From contig JAIYDN010000018.1 in assembly GCA_027487485.1 (NCBI GenBank), forward strand, positions 248,001 through 312,000: DNA of 64,000 nucleotides, written 5' to 3'. The DNA is from Planctomycetaceae bacterium. GTDB taxonomy: Bacteria; Planctomycetota; Planctomycetia; Pirellulales; Pirellulaceae. A program made the position numbers and the translations under genes. This document shows positions 21,122 through 30,298 of the stretch, one piece after another. The notes beneath the pieces were generated by a model. It made no database searches. It saw only the letters and a list, made by a program, of their open reading frames with translations, and was not told the DNA's origin. Position 1 is the stretch's first letter. Every line of letters begins with the position of its first letter.

Positions 21122-21505
21122 CTATCGCAAATCCTTCACGCCCTTCTTGCCGGCAACCGTCTTTCGAGGTCCCTTTCGAGTCCGTGAGTTCGTCCGAGTA
21201 CGCTGACCGCGAACCGGAAGACTTTGCTTGTGGCGAATGCCTCGGTAGCACTTGATTTCACGCAGCCGGTGAATGCTTTGTCCGACCTGACGTCGAAGCG
21301 GGCCTTCAACGGTATAGTCCCGCTCCAGCAAGCTCGACAATCGGCTCAATTCATCTTCGTCAAGGTCACGAGCCCGCTTGGTTGGGCTAATCTTGGTTTT
21401 GACACAAGCCTCTCGTGCAACCGCAGGCCCAACACCATATAGGTACTGCAGCGAGTATATGACTTGTTTATCATTCGGAATATCAACACCAAGAAGACGC
21501 GGCAT
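21122..21505 (-). CDS. rpsM: Ribosomal protein uS13
   Basis: A 127-residue head protein of the small subunit that contacts tRNA and the inter-subunit bridge. MPRLLGVDIPNDKQVIYSLQ at the start and IKCYRGIRHKQSLPVRGQRT plus TRKGPRKTVAGKK at the end are typical. It is the first gene of the unit; no rpmJ or infA is seen upstream. A 141-base gap to rpsK holds no gene. Confidence 0.97.
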   Translation of the reverse strand: MPRLLGVDIPNDKQVIYSLQYLYGVGPAVAREACVKTKISPTKRARDLDEDELSRLSSLLERDYTVEGPLRRQVGQSIHRLREIKCYRGIRHKQSLPVRGQRTRTNSRTRKGPRKTVAGKKGVKDLR

Positions 21506-21613
21506 GCTTGCCTACTCCTAACCCTATATCTGCCTGTACTTTACGCAAAATTGCCCGCATGGTTTTCGTGTGTGAAGACGAAAATACACGGTTTCCCTAC
21601 CAGGAAGCCCCAC

Positions 21614-21643
21614 AGTGTAGCGAAGGGTGCCGTTATTCTGCAA
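21614..21643 (-). promoter_or_regulatory. Sigma-70-like promoter upstream of rpsM
   Basis: On the minus strand TTGCAG and TACACT are separated by 18 bases, about 110 bases before the rpsM ATG. Both hexamers match the housekeeping consensus at four positions. This is the likely start for the rpsM-rpsK-rpoA-rplQ transcript, although transcription could also enter from elsewhere. Confidence 0.45.
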
Positions 21644-21718
21644 GGCTTAATTGACTCGAATTGGCACGCATTTTTCTTAACACTGCATCGGCACCCACAA
21701 CTTCGCACCTTCAAAGAA

Positions 21719-23533
21719 TTAAATCAACTGATCCAGTTGGTCCACCAAGCTGGCGAATTGACTCAGCGCAGTCTCGACAGGCTCTGGTTTTTCCATGTCG
21801 ACGCCGGCCCCGCGAAGCAAGTCCAGCGGATCCTTAGAACACCCGCCCTTGAGGAATCCAAGGTAATCCTGAAGCTCTTTCTGCCCCCCCGTCAATACAC
21901 GGCGCGACAGAGCGATCGCAGCAGAGAGGCCGGTGGCGTACTTGTAAACGTAAAAGCCCCGGTAAAAATGCGGGATCCGGAAGCATTCCAGTTCCAGCTG
22001 TTCATCAATTTGAAAATCTGGTCCAAAATAAGCCGTCAACAAATCCCTGTAGACCTTTTTGAAACTAGCGACTGTCAACGGTTCGCCAGCTTCCGCCATC
22101 GCATGCGTTATCTTCTCGAATTCCGCAAACATTGTCTGTCGTACCACGGTGGCCCGAATGCTGTCGATCTCGTGGTTGATGATTGCCGCCTTCTGCTCCT
22201 TGGTGGTTGCATGCTGGATCATATGATGGGCAAGTAACTGCTCGTTGAAGGTGCTAGCAACCTCGGCCACGAAAATCGTATAGTTGTAATACTGAAAGGG
22301 TTGGTTGGAGGCGGAGTAATAGGTGTGCATCGAATGACCGGCTTCGTGCGTCAGAGTAAACACATCATTCAGCACACTCGGTTTAAAATTCATCATGATA
22401 AACGGGTCCGCATCAAAGGTTCCGCAGCTGAAGGCTCCGCTTTGCTTGCCTTGATTGGGGTAACGATCGCACCATCGGCCTCGCAACCCTTTTTCAAGTA
22501 CTCCGCAATATTCTGTCCCAAGAGGACTCAAAGATTGCAGAACGACATCTGTGGCTTCGTCCCACGAATGATGCGCCTGATGATCGGCCAAGATGGGAAC
22601 ATACGTGTCGTAGTGATGGATTTCCTGAAGCTTCATCTTCCTGCGACGCATGTCAAAATAACGATGCACGGCTGGCAAATGCTTATGCACCGCTGCGATC
22701 AAGTTGTCATAAACGCTTTGCGGAACATTGTCTGCAAACAACGAACTCGCTCGAGCGCTCTCATAATTCCTAGCTTTCGCATAGTAAACATCGCCATGAA
22801 TGCTGCCTGCCAGGGTTGCCGCCAGCGTATTCTCGTGGGCCGCAAACTGTTGGTAATACTGATGAAAAGCCGTTTTTCGAACTTCTCGGTTGGGTGACAG
22901 CAAAAAGGAACTGAACGAGGCGTTAGTCAGGTCGACCGATACGCCTTGATCGTTGACAACTTGACCAAACTTCAAATCGGCATCATTGAGCTGCCGAAAC
23001 GCCTTGCTGGCCGTTTGTGCCATTTCGCCTTGCATGGCCAAAAGGTTCTCTTCAGGTTGCGAAAGAGTATGTTTCCGGTAGCGATTGATGCGTTCCAGAA
23101 CCAATCGCATCGGTGCGAGGCAAGGCTCCTGCATCATGGCGTCCAGCTTTTCAGCCGGTATGGACAAGATTTCTGGCCGAACAAAGCTGGCTGCCTGTCC
23201 AGCTTTGGTGGCAAGATTCTGATATCGAGCAACGAACCCTTGATAATGACTGTTGCCCTGATCTTCTGTAGTCTTCAAAAACGCATACGTCCCAAGACGC
23301 TCACCAAGCCGATCCAGCTTGATATCAAACTCCAAACAACCCGCCAGCATTTCAGCAGACTCGCCGAGCTTGCCTTCAAACTGAGCAAATCCGTCAATTT
23401 CTTTTTCAAACTCGGACAACGCTTCCATCCAGCTCTCGTCGGAATGGAATAAACTACTCAGGTCCCAAGTATCGGCGACGGGGACTTCGGTGCGTTTCGG
23501 ATTCGAATTCGGAGTTGGGTTCGCAACGGTCAT
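21719..23533 (-). CDS. pepF: Oligoendopeptidase F (M3B metallopeptidase)
   Basis: A 604-residue cytoplasmic zinc endopeptidase that cleaves oligopeptides of medium length. The zinc site HEAGH is at 396-400 (FTLTHEAGHSMHTYYS), and the third ligand glutamate is in the following helix region (FVAEVASTFNEQLL). Residues 1-190 form the N-terminal helical part (WDLSSLFHSD near the start is typical). No signal peptide. Length is as expected for PepF. Divergent from the PQQ-type gene; 40 bases separate the two start codons. Confidence 0.95.
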   Translation of the reverse strand: MTVANPTPNSNPKRTEVPVADTWDLSSLFHSDESWMEALSEFEKEIDGFAQFEGKLGESAEMLAGCLEFDIKLDRLGERLGTYAFLKTTEDQGNSHYQGFVARYQNLATKAGQAASFVRPEILSIPAEKLDAMMQEPCLAPMRLVLERINRYRKHTLSQPEENLLAMQGEMAQTASKAFRQLNDADLKFGQVVNDQGVSVDLTNASFSSFLLSPNREVRKTAFHQYYQQFAAHENTLAATLAGSIHGDVYYAKARNYESARASSLFADNVPQSVYDNLIAAVHKHLPAVHRYFDMRRRKMKLQEIHHYDTYVPILADHQAHHSWDEATDVVLQSLSPLGTEYCGVLEKGLRGRWCDRYPNQGKQSGAFSCGTFDADPFIMMNFKPSVLNDVFTLTHEAGHSMHTYYSASNQPFQYYNYTIFVAEVASTFNEQLLAHHMIQHATTKEQKAAIINHEIDSIRATVVRQTMFAEFEKITHAMAEAGEPLTVASFKKVYRDLLTAYFGPDFQIDEQLELECFRIPHFYRGFYVYKYATGLSAAIALSRRVLTGGQKELQDYLGFLKGGCSKDPLDLLRGAGVDMEKPEPVETALSQFASLVDQLDQLI

Positions 23534-23573
23534 CGAGCGATATTGCTTTCTAAAGGATAAGGACGAACTGTAA

Positions 23574-24893
23574 ATGACGAATCACCGCATTGTAGCCGAT
23601 GCTATCCACAGCAGCGACATCGATCGCCCCACCTTCAGCATCGCTAAACCATCGGCAGGCTATGCATTATCGTGCTATTCCGTTTTTCTTTTCATGCTTC
23701 TTCCAATAAGTAGCATCGCGGATGACACATGGGATCGGTTTCGGGGTCCCAACGGAACTGGTGTGCTGCAAGATTGCAAAGTCCAGATCCCCTGGAGCGA
23801 TTCACAAGTTTCTCGAATCTCCCTGGAGGGAACTGGCAATGGGTCGCCAGTTCTCTTTCGCGACCGCGCGTTTGTGCTTTCCTCCGATCCCAAAACCGCT
23901 CAACGATTCGTTTATGGCATTGACCTTAAAACCAACTCGATCGAATGGCGAAAAACCTATGAGTCGATCGAGCATTCGCTACATCAACTCAGCTCCTATG
24001 CATCATCGACCCCATGTGTTGATGATCAAGGAGTCTACGTCGCTTGGGCCGACCCCAAGAACGTAGTCGTCAAAGCCTTCTCGCACGACGGCTCGGAACG
24101 ATGGTCTCGCGATTTCGGCCGTTATGTTTCTCAGCATGGTTTTGGGACATCTCCCATTCTTGTCGATGGGCTTTTGATTTTGCTCAATAGCCAAGACGCT
24201 CAAGAACTCCCACCAGGCGTCGAGCCCGGACAAGACAGCATGATTGCCTTGGATACTACAACGGGACAGGTCGCATGGCAGATAGAACTCCCTACCTCGC
24301 GAGTGTGCTATGGGGTGCCGTGCGTTCGAAAGACAGCAGATGCAACGGAACTGATCTGCAGCACGACCGGTCAAGGGATGTTTGCATTGAACGCTAAGTC
24401 AGGAGAACTTCTTTGGTCCCATGATTGTTTTCGACAACGCGTTTGTTCTTCCGCCGTTCTCTCGGGCAATGTTTTGTTGGGGACGCATGGTTCCGGGGGC
24501 GGACGTGACAATCTTCTGGTGGCCTTCGATGTGGACCAACGCAAGGAGCTGTTTCGTATCAATCGATTCGCCCCTTATGTACCCACTCCCGTGGTTGATA
24601 ACGGCTACGTGTTCTTATGGAGCGACACCGGCATTGTGACTTGCATTGAGCTGAAATCTGGAAGCCAAGTTTGGAACAAACGAATCGGCGGCGACTACTC
24701 AGGCTCGCCCGTGATTCTTGGCAACAAGCTGATCAACGCTTCGCACGATGGCAAAGTGACCGTCCTGGCAGCCACGGGCGAATTTGAAGAATTAGGATCG
24801 ATTGAAACTTCGCAAACGATTCGCTCCACCTTAGCAGCGAGGAGCGATTGCGTTCTACTTCGGTCGAATGAGGAACTTTGGATCATTCGCTGA
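23574..24893 (+). CDS. Exported PQQ-type beta-propeller protein
   Basis: A 439-residue secreted protein with repeated blades of the quinoprotein/BamB type: SIEWRKTYES, GSERWSRDFG, GQVAWQIELP, GELLWSHDCF, GSQVWNKRIGGDYSGSP. The opening WDRFRGPNGTGV after the signal region is typical of planctomycete members of this family. The signal peptide is preceded by a long polar N-region (about 30 residues), so a later start is possible. No enzymatic function can be deduced; it may be a scaffold or a binding protein. Convergent with the FG-GAP gene. Confidence 0.82.
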   Translation: MTNHRIVADAIHSSDIDRPTFSIAKPSAGYALSCYSVFLFMLLPISSIADDTWDRFRGPNGTGVLQDCKVQIPWSDSQVSRISLEGTGNGSPVLFRDRAFVLSSDPKTAQRFVYGIDLKTNSIEWRKTYESIEHSLHQLSSYASSTPCVDDQGVYVAWADPKNVVVKAFSHDGSERWSRDFGRYVSQHGFGTSPILVDGLLILLNSQDAQELPPGVEPGQDSMIALDTTTGQVAWQIELPTSRVCYGVPCVRKTADATELICSTTGQGMFALNAKSGELLWSHDCFRQRVCSSAVLSGNVLLGTHGSGGGRDNLLVAFDVDQRKELFRINRFAPYVPTPVVDNGYVFLWSDTGIVTCIELKSGSQVWNKRIGGDYSGSPVILGNKLINASHDGKVTVLAATGEFEELGSIETSQTIRSTLAARSDCVLLRSNEELWIIR

Positions 24894-24947
24894 TCCAGTC
24901 ATTGGTTCCGCACACGACCGCTAAAAGATGCTCTGAGGGTATGCTGC

Positions 24948-26180
24948 TTAGCGGTGTTGAATCAACACTCGGACCCCTTTTTTGTTCGACGAGATAACGT
25001 CAAGTAAGCCATCGCCGTTGATGTCGCTGACTTCAAATTGGGTTCCAATTCCCGAGTCGCTATCGATCAATTGAGGAACGAAGTTGACGAACCCGTCGTT
25101 CTCTTTGACGGCCTTCAGCCAGTAGACCTTTGCATCCCAATCGTGGCCTGGTTCGGACCGACCATGCGACCACCATCTTTTTCCTGTGACCAGATCTTTG
25201 TTTCCATCACCATCGATATCGACAAAATGAGCCGCATGGGATTCGGAAACCAAGCGACCGAAAAGCTCGATCTTGTCGAAGGCTGGATCGGGATCGTTGC
25301 TATCTTTGAGTTTCGGACGCTGGCGGTACCACCAAATGCCGAACTTATGAGCGGAAGTGCTCAAGACATCGGTCAAACCATCGTTATCAACATCGAACGC
25401 AAACATGTCCGCGCATGAGTCTCCCAAGTTAGCGGGATGAAACGCCCAGGCTGATTTGCCATCGTTCGGTTGAGGTTGCTCCCACCAGCCAGCGGTGCAT
25501 AGGACGTCTTGCTTTCCGTCGCGGTTCAGATCCCCTATACCCAACCCATGACTAAATCGGTTTGTTCCGGCGATGGACTTTCCAGGTTGACTGGGCTCGC
25601 TAATCGGGTGCATTTCCCAAAGTCCGTTCGGATCCTTTTCGTTGGGTGAAAAATATGCCATTTGGCCATCGTTGCCATCAGCGGGTGCTCCCACCGGCTG
25701 AAACCCCATTAACAATACTCGCTTGCCGGTTCCCAATAGATCTGCATAGATGGGTGTTTCATTGCAGGCACTATGCCAAATTGTATGTTTGACCCAGTGC
25801 CCTTCTTTTCCTTTGGGGTTTTCCATCCAATAGCACGGGATGCCGGGGAAATCGATCACGATCAAATCGGAATAGCCATCATGGTTCAGGTCTTCAGCCC
25901 AGCATGCAAAAGAGCGGCTATAGTTTCCAAGCCCGTCCTTATGGTCCATGGGCGGTTGCAATTCATGAGGCGTCCAATGGGGGGCTTCATACCAATACTC
26001 ACCATTGAGCACATCCTTCTTGCCGTCTTGATTTACGTCCGCGACCGCGACCCCTTCGGATCGAAACTTGGTATCCAGGACTTGCTTGGTCCAAGAGATG
26101 CTTGCCGGATCCGCCGCCATCGTTGGAAGACTGAAAGGAAAAACAGCGGCACTAAGGATGATCCAGAAAATTTTGCGCAT
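24948..26180 (-). CDS. Exported FG-GAP/VCBS-repeat protein
   Basis: A 410-residue secreted protein. A signal peptide (MRKIFWIILSAAVFPF, cleavage after TMA) is followed by repeated calcium-binding-loop motifs of the D-x-N/D-x-D-G type: DVNQDGKKDVL, DLNHDGYSDLI, DLNRDGKQDVL, DVDNDGLTDVL, DIDGDGNKDLV, DINGDGLLDVI. This is an integrin-like beta-propeller. Function unknown; such proteins are abundant in planctomycetes and may take part in adhesion or polysaccharide binding. The ATG at 26180 is preferred over the longer frame because it begins the signal peptide. Confidence 0.85.
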   Translation of the reverse strand: MRKIFWIILSAAVFPFSLPTMAADPASISWTKQVLDTKFRSEGVAVADVNQDGKKDVLNGEYWYEAPHWTPHELQPPMDHKDGLGNYSRSFACWAEDLNHDGYSDLIVIDFPGIPCYWMENPKGKEGHWVKHTIWHSACNETPIYADLLGTGKRVLLMGFQPVGAPADGNDGQMAYFSPNEKDPNGLWEMHPISEPSQPGKSIAGTNRFSHGLGIGDLNRDGKQDVLCTAGWWEQPQPNDGKSAWAFHPANLGDSCADMFAFDVDNDGLTDVLSTSAHKFGIWWYRQRPKLKDSNDPDPAFDKIELFGRLVSESHAAHFVDIDGDGNKDLVTGKRWWSHGRSEPGHDWDAKVYWLKAVKENDGFVNFVPQLIDSDSGIGTQFEVSDINGDGLLDVISSNKKGVRVLIQHR

Positions 26181-26878
26181 AGAAGTTAGCTCCGAGAGGG
26201 TAAAGCAACCGATCTTCGCACCCAAGCTTGAAGGTGCCTGAAAGTGCTCGAGGCCATCTTAACATGCCAGCTCGTGCCATGCCCGTTCCGAAGCATCCAT
26301 GGACTCCAAAAATTCAATTTTGAGCATCGGGCGCTAGCAACCAAACAATTGCAACGCTGGAGAACAGTCTTCGTCCGCACGATCTACGAAGATTGCCTCG
26401 TCCATCAATCGCTATGCCTGTTTTTTGCTATGCCTGTTATTTAAAACGCACATTTTAAAACGCAGAGGGCGAGAAGATGACAGGAACCTTTCCTTGTGAC
26501 GATTCAATTTCAAAAGTGGATTGACACCCAAAAGGACGTTCGGGATCGAGAGCAATGCCTGCGGTCGAAAAATGTGGGTCGAAAGATAGTCAGCGAAAGC
26601 AAGGTTCTAAAATTTTTCGCCCCCCATTTTTCGACAGACTCTTTTGGTACTTTCGTTCGTACTTAGAGACATCAAAGGAACATAGCGTATTTCCGAGTGG
26701 CTGTGGCGTTCTTCGGGAATCTGCATCCTGACAAGGATAAAAGCCTTTAGCCGGTGTTTGAGTTTCAGCGACACCACCGGAATGGTATCGCATGGGCATG
26801 AGCATCCGTAAAGGATGCAAGCTTCGTCGGGGCTATCTTGCTTCGATCGAGATCGACTTGGTCAGCGTTTTACTGCTG

Positions 26879-26895
26879 GCACCCCATCGGGGTGC
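26879..26895. repeat. Hairpin GCACCCC-atc-GGGGTGC
   Basis: A perfect 7-bp stem with a 3-base loop. It is not adjacent to a gene end or a T-tract, so it is unlikely to be a terminator. Part of the repeat patch at 26.9 kb. Confidence 0.6.
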
Positions 26896-26912
26896 TATGA
26901 GCGAACTGACGT

Positions 26913-26950
26913 GTAACCGGCGGCGTCGCTGACGCTCAACCGCCGGCTAC
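26913..26950. repeat. Nested imperfect hairpin with CCGGCGG/CCGCCGG arms
   Basis: Outer arms GTAACCGGCGG and CCGCCGGCTAC pair over 10 of 11 positions; an inner CGTC/GACG helix with a GCT loop sits inside. The structure resembles REP-type palindromes. There is no transposase beside it. Confidence 0.6.
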
Positions 26951-26958
26951 AGGCTTAG

Positions 26959-27008
26959 ATTCCTCCGGAATGCCAGGACTCGGCTACTCGCTTTCATTCC
27001 TCCGGAAT
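26959..27008. repeat. Two copies of the ATTCCTCCGGAAT palindrome
   Basis: The 13-base near-palindrome occurs at 26959-26971 and again at 26996-27008, each followed by a similar GACTCGG-containing segment. This is a direct repeat with a 37-base period, continuing the 26.9-kb repeat patch. Confidence 0.6.
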
Positions 27009-27136
27009 CCCGTGACTCGGGCGCATCGATTTGCTATGCCCCGAGGGCTAGCCATGAGTCCTGCTAAAGACTGACGTGTTCCGCAGACAGAGTGTTTCCT
27101 TCGTGCCCAATTACCTACGCCCAACTTTCCACATTC

Positions 27137-28624
27137 TCATTCAAGCACCTCCCAATGCCCGCCTTTGGCTGGACCTACCCGTCCAATGATTTCTTGTTCG
27201 CGTAGTTTTCGAACCTGCTTTTCAACGGCACTCTCTGTAACGCCTAAACGCATGGCTATTTCGGAAATCGTTATCTGAGGATTCAGCCGCATGAGAGTAA
27301 CAATCTTTTGGGCCGATTTGCCAATCGTTTTTCCCTCAGTTTTTCCCTCAGTTTTTCCCTCAGTTTTTCCCTCAGTGTTCCCTGAACTCCCCTTGGTTTC
27401 TACCACGTTTTCATTGGGCTCACGCCAAATCGTTGTAACGAACCCGCCACGGACTGAAAACTCTGGTTCGGGAAGTCCAGCCTCTTGGCATAGCCGGATC
27501 ATGTCCCCTGTTCCTGTTCCCATTCGCTCGATGTACTGCGTCAAATACAGTGATTCCGCGATCAGCGGATTGTGCGGCACCGAGTTGTGTGGATGCCGAA
27601 GTGACTCCAATGTCAAACCTCGCGGTAACTCGCCCGGATTGGTAATCTCCAATCGGTCCGAAAACAACATCACTTGAACACTGCCATTGCTCGTATAATC
27701 GCGATGCGCAACCGCATTCACAATCGCTTCCGCAACTGCATCGCGAGGAATCTCGTAAGTGACCGGTGCCTGTGCACTTTTGCTGCGAGTGCCAACACGG
27801 GCCGCGATCTTGGACATGACAAAGTCAATCGCTTGATCGACCAAGGTAAAGACTCGGCCCTTGTATGTTTGGTAGGACGGTATTGGCTTTGCCACATGCG
27901 TACCGTGAAAGTGAGCACATTTGATTTCGGAAGCGGGAAAGAAGTGCTGCGGATTTTTGCCAAACAGCAGCACAGCCGCATTCGTAGGATAGCCTGCCTC
28001 GAGTAAATTCAAATGAGTCAGTAGCGATTCCGGTTCCGTCGAGTCCGTCAGGGGGAAATTGCGAGAGTTGCGTGCTTGGCGAATAAACGCTCTCATCGCT
28101 TCGGCATTTAAATCGTCCAAAGTGGACTTGATGCAAGGCGATGCATCAAAAGGGCCGGAACTAACCAAATGCTCACCGACCAAGTAATCGACCAGCGAAG
28201 CATAAACCGCAGGCTTGAGTGAATTCAGATCTGCAAACCTTCGGCGAATGAGTTCGTTACCCGCTCGAGCGATCAGCGCTTGCATCTTTGGGTGTTTGTC
28301 GCGGTCGCTATCCCCCTTCACATAGATCAGTCTCAGCTTACTTGAGTCAGTAGCGCAATTGAATTCATGCTCCGTGGGAGATATGCCTTGGCTATTTTCC
28401 TTACCGTACTGATTGGCAAACAGACCAAGATAGATATCGCACTCACGCACTTCATCAAGGTACATGCTATCTGCGGATCGATCGCTTGCTGGTAGATCTT
28501 CGAACAAGAACAACTCGAAGAACCTTCTCAGTAGTGGATCGGCATGAATGTAGTCACGCAGCCCCACACGTTCGGCAGCAAGCTCTTTTTGAACACTGCT
28601 GATAAAGACTCGCCTTCGGATCAA
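27137..28624 (-). CDS. DUF4062 / RecG-like ATP-binding / winged-helix protein
   Basis: A 495-residue cytoplasmic protein. Residues 1-105 match DUF4062 (RRRVFISSVQKELAAERVG and YLDEVRECDIYLGLFANQYG), a TIR-like fold found in stress and defence proteins. Residues about 180-400 resemble the AlbA/Schlafen-associated HATPase_c_4 region often annotated as RecG-related, with DAVAEAIVNAVAHRDY, LEITNPGELPRGLTLE and YIERMGTGTGDMI. A linker with TEGK repeats follows (about 417-435) and then a winged-helix domain (ITISEIAMRLGVTESAVEKQVRKL). It stands alone beside the repeat-rich region, which suggests an accessory or horizontally acquired gene. The biochemical role is unknown; a defence or regulatory function is inference. 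Confidence 0.85.
   Translation of the reverse strand: MIRRRVFISSVQKELAAERVGLRDYIHADPLLRRFFELFLFEDLPASDRSADSMYLDEVRECDIYLGLFANQYGKENSQGISPTEHEFNCATDSSKLRLIYVKGDSDRDKHPKMQALIARAGNELIRRRFADLNSLKPAVYASLVDYLVGEHLVSSGPFDASPCIKSTLDDLNAEAMRAFIRQARNSRNFPLTDSTEPESLLTHLNLLEAGYPTNAAVLLFGKNPQHFFPASEIKCAHFHGTHVAKPIPSYQTYKGRVFTLVDQAIDFVMSKIAARVGTRSKSAQAPVTYEIPRDAVAEAIVNAVAHRDYTSNGSVQVMLFSDRLEITNPGELPRGLTLESLRHPHNSVPHNPLIAESLYLTQYIERMGTGTGDMIRLCQEAGLPEPEFSVRGGFVTTIWREPNENVVETKGSSGNTEGKTEGKTEGKTEGKTIGKSAQKIVTLMRLNPQITISEIAMRLGVTESAVEKQVRKLREQEIIGRVGPAKGGHWEVLE
27328..27375. repeat. 12-bp minisatellite, four perfect units, inside the DUF4062 gene
   Basis: TTTTTCCCTCAG is repeated four times without a mismatch, with a degenerate fifth unit after it. 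On the coding (minus) strand this encodes tandem T-E-G-K in the linker between the ATP-binding and winged-helix domains. Because the unit is a multiple of three, changes in copy number would alter linker length without breaking the frame. Confidence 0.9.
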
Positions 28625-28888
28625 TGTGCAAAACCTCCAAAAAATAAACTCCGACGCTTACGAGCTGCGCTATTGAGCATAAACCGCCTCGCGCATGATG
28701 AAGGTTGTTATCGTTGGCTTCAAAAGTCGAATCTGGCCGGTTAAGCATTATTGTATCATGGCTTATTTGATTTGGCGGGCTTTTGAGAGTTTGCAATCGT
28801 AGGCATCTCCGGGGGTGTCATCGCCATCGGCCCTATTCTTCGTGAAATCAAACGGTAGCAGATTTCGAATAGGAATAACCTGGTCTGG

Positions 28889-29851
28889 CTATTCTGGGAA
28901 AGAAAAGACTTGCCCGTCGTTTCTGGAGGCCATCAAGCGAAAGATTGCGATGTCGATATTGGTTGCGATGAACTGAGTCGAGCCGTCCATCAAGGAGAAA
29001 AAAGCCCCGCCTTGATGTGGGCTCCAAAACCCACCAGGACTTCCGTTGGGTGAATTCGGCCCACCCGACCGAACGTGAACCGTTGTCATGGTGATGGCAG
29101 GGCGACGCGTAAAGCCAACCACTTGAGATCTTTTGCTTGCGACCTCTGGCGAAAAAACAGTCGTTCCAGTGGGAATGACACCCGTCCAAGAGTTAGGCGA
29201 AAACATGCTTGCCCGCTCGCCGATGCCAATGGTGTTCGATGTGCCGTCCATAACATCCCGCATTGCTACTGGCCGATTGCGATGGAACATTCCATTAAAT
29301 CCAGCCTCTTCATACATTGCACTGTAACGAGGAGCGTCGGCAGGGTTACCTCCACCCAGACAACTCACGTAGCTGGTCGGAGCCAAATCCGTCAGTCCGA
29401 TGGACAACGGCCAAACCGTCACTCGGCCGCTCCAGGCATCCGATGGACACCGGTACATGGCAATCGGTGTCGATCTCGCTACTTGATTGATTGGGTCGCC
29501 AATCGATCGATTAAAGTCGATCGAACTGTGAAGCGACGACTGCTCAATGAAGGGCAATAGCATCGCATACATGCTCCAACCAGGTCCCGCCTCCGGTATC
29601 CCGTCATTGGATTGCCCCGACCAAGTCCCAGTCACCCTGGATATGAACCCAGGCGGAAACGTCTTCAGCGCGGACTCGTAATTGTGAAGTGCCAGAGTCA
29701 CCTGCCGCAAGTTGTTGGAGCAACTCATCCGCCGTGCAGCCTCGCGAGCTGCTTGAACCGCAGGAAGCAAAAGTCCGACCAAAATCCCAATGATCGCGAT
29801 CACCACCAACAGCTCAACTAACGTGAACCCGTTTCGACCTTTCCTAACCAT
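28889..29851 (-). CDS. DUF1559 pseudopilin-like protein
   Basis: A 320-residue protein of the large planctomycete DUF1559 family. It begins with a type IV prepilin-like signal (basic RKGRNG, then FTLVELLVVIAIIGILVG) that would be cleaved before F and methylated. The conserved stretch ending ARRMSCSNNLRQVTLALHNY follows, then the DUF1559 body and the C-terminal signature (SPHQGGAFFSLMDGSTQFI). Exported, probably held at a membrane; function unknown. ATG 29851 is preferred over TTG 29857 because GAGAGG lies at the right distance upstream. Single-gene unit. Confidence 0.9.
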   Translation of the reverse strand: MVRKGRNGFTLVELLVVIAIIGILVGLLLPAVQAAREAARRMSCSNNLRQVTLALHNYESALKTFPPGFISRVTGTWSGQSNDGIPEAGPGWSMYAMLLPFIEQSSLHSSIDFNRSIGDPINQVARSTPIAMYRCPSDAWSGRVTVWPLSIGLTDLAPTSYVSCLGGGNPADAPRYSAMYEEAGFNGMFHRNRPVAMRDVMDGTSNTIGIGERASMFSPNSWTGVIPTGTTVFSPEVASKRSQVVGFTRRPAITMTTVHVRSGGPNSPNGSPGGFWSPHQGGAFFSLMDGSTQFIATNIDIAIFRLMASRNDGQVFSFPE

Positions 29852-30167
29852 CTCCAACCTCTCGCAAACACGCGTAATCCGGCTCCTTGTCGAGACACAG
29901 TCTCAATAGCGTCGCAAAAAAGACATTTTTGTCAACTGGCGCTGTGTAAAAGAATCTGGATTTCTGGAGCTGGTCCGGCTTGTTCAAGTTGGAACGAACG
30001 CGATCGGCGAGATGGATTCCCTGCAAAAACGCCTGTGGATGCTACTTTTAGTGGCTCAACTTGATCGAGGGCCCGCCCTTTTGGAAAAACGACCAAAATG
30101 GGATTCGCGAGTAACTCGGATGTGATTTAGGGGTAGGGAGCCGCGTTATTTGCCGCTTACGGTTTGG

Positions 30168-30196
30168 TTGACCCCGTTACGGATGTAGGGTACGAT
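30168..30196 (+). promoter_or_regulatory. Sigma-70-like promoter before the cytochrome/DUF1549 gene
   Basis: TTGACC and TACGAT are separated by exactly 17 bases, the optimal spacing, with five of six and four of six consensus matches. They lie about 100 bases before the ATG at 30299, leaving a leader of roughly 95 bases. The rest of the 447-base gap from 29852 shows no gene. Confidence 0.55.
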
Positions 30197-30298
30197 TGAC
30201 AAGTCCCACCCGCCTAGCGTAATGCCCACCCCACGGAAACGTCCATCGTTGTCAGGGCTGGATTTTCATGCGTTCTCGCCCTACCTGGAGCTTCATCT

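Larger units (their letters stand above)
26181..27136. other. Gene-poor repeat-rich intergenic region
   Basis: No convincing gene in 956 bases. The sequence is a patchwork: a block at about 26570-26650 rich in TTTTTCGCCCCCCATTTTT-like text, then clustered hairpins and short repeats between 26879 and 27008 (listed separately). The text resembles the dispersed intergenic repeats that I associate with Pirellulaceae genomes, but copy number cannot be tested from one window. Confidence 0.6.

Noticed and set aside
23602-23610. CTATCCACA, one mismatch from a DnaA box
   Set aside because: Single occurrence inside a coding region and 29 kb from the DnaA-like gene; no cluster, so no origin is claimed.
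26590-26820. Minus-strand open frame of 76 codons in the repeat patch
   Set aside because: No recognisable domain, and the DNA looks like dispersed repeat sequence.
27328-27375. Could the 12-bp repeats be a CRISPR array?
   Set aside because: Units are directly adjacent without spacers and lie inside a coding region.
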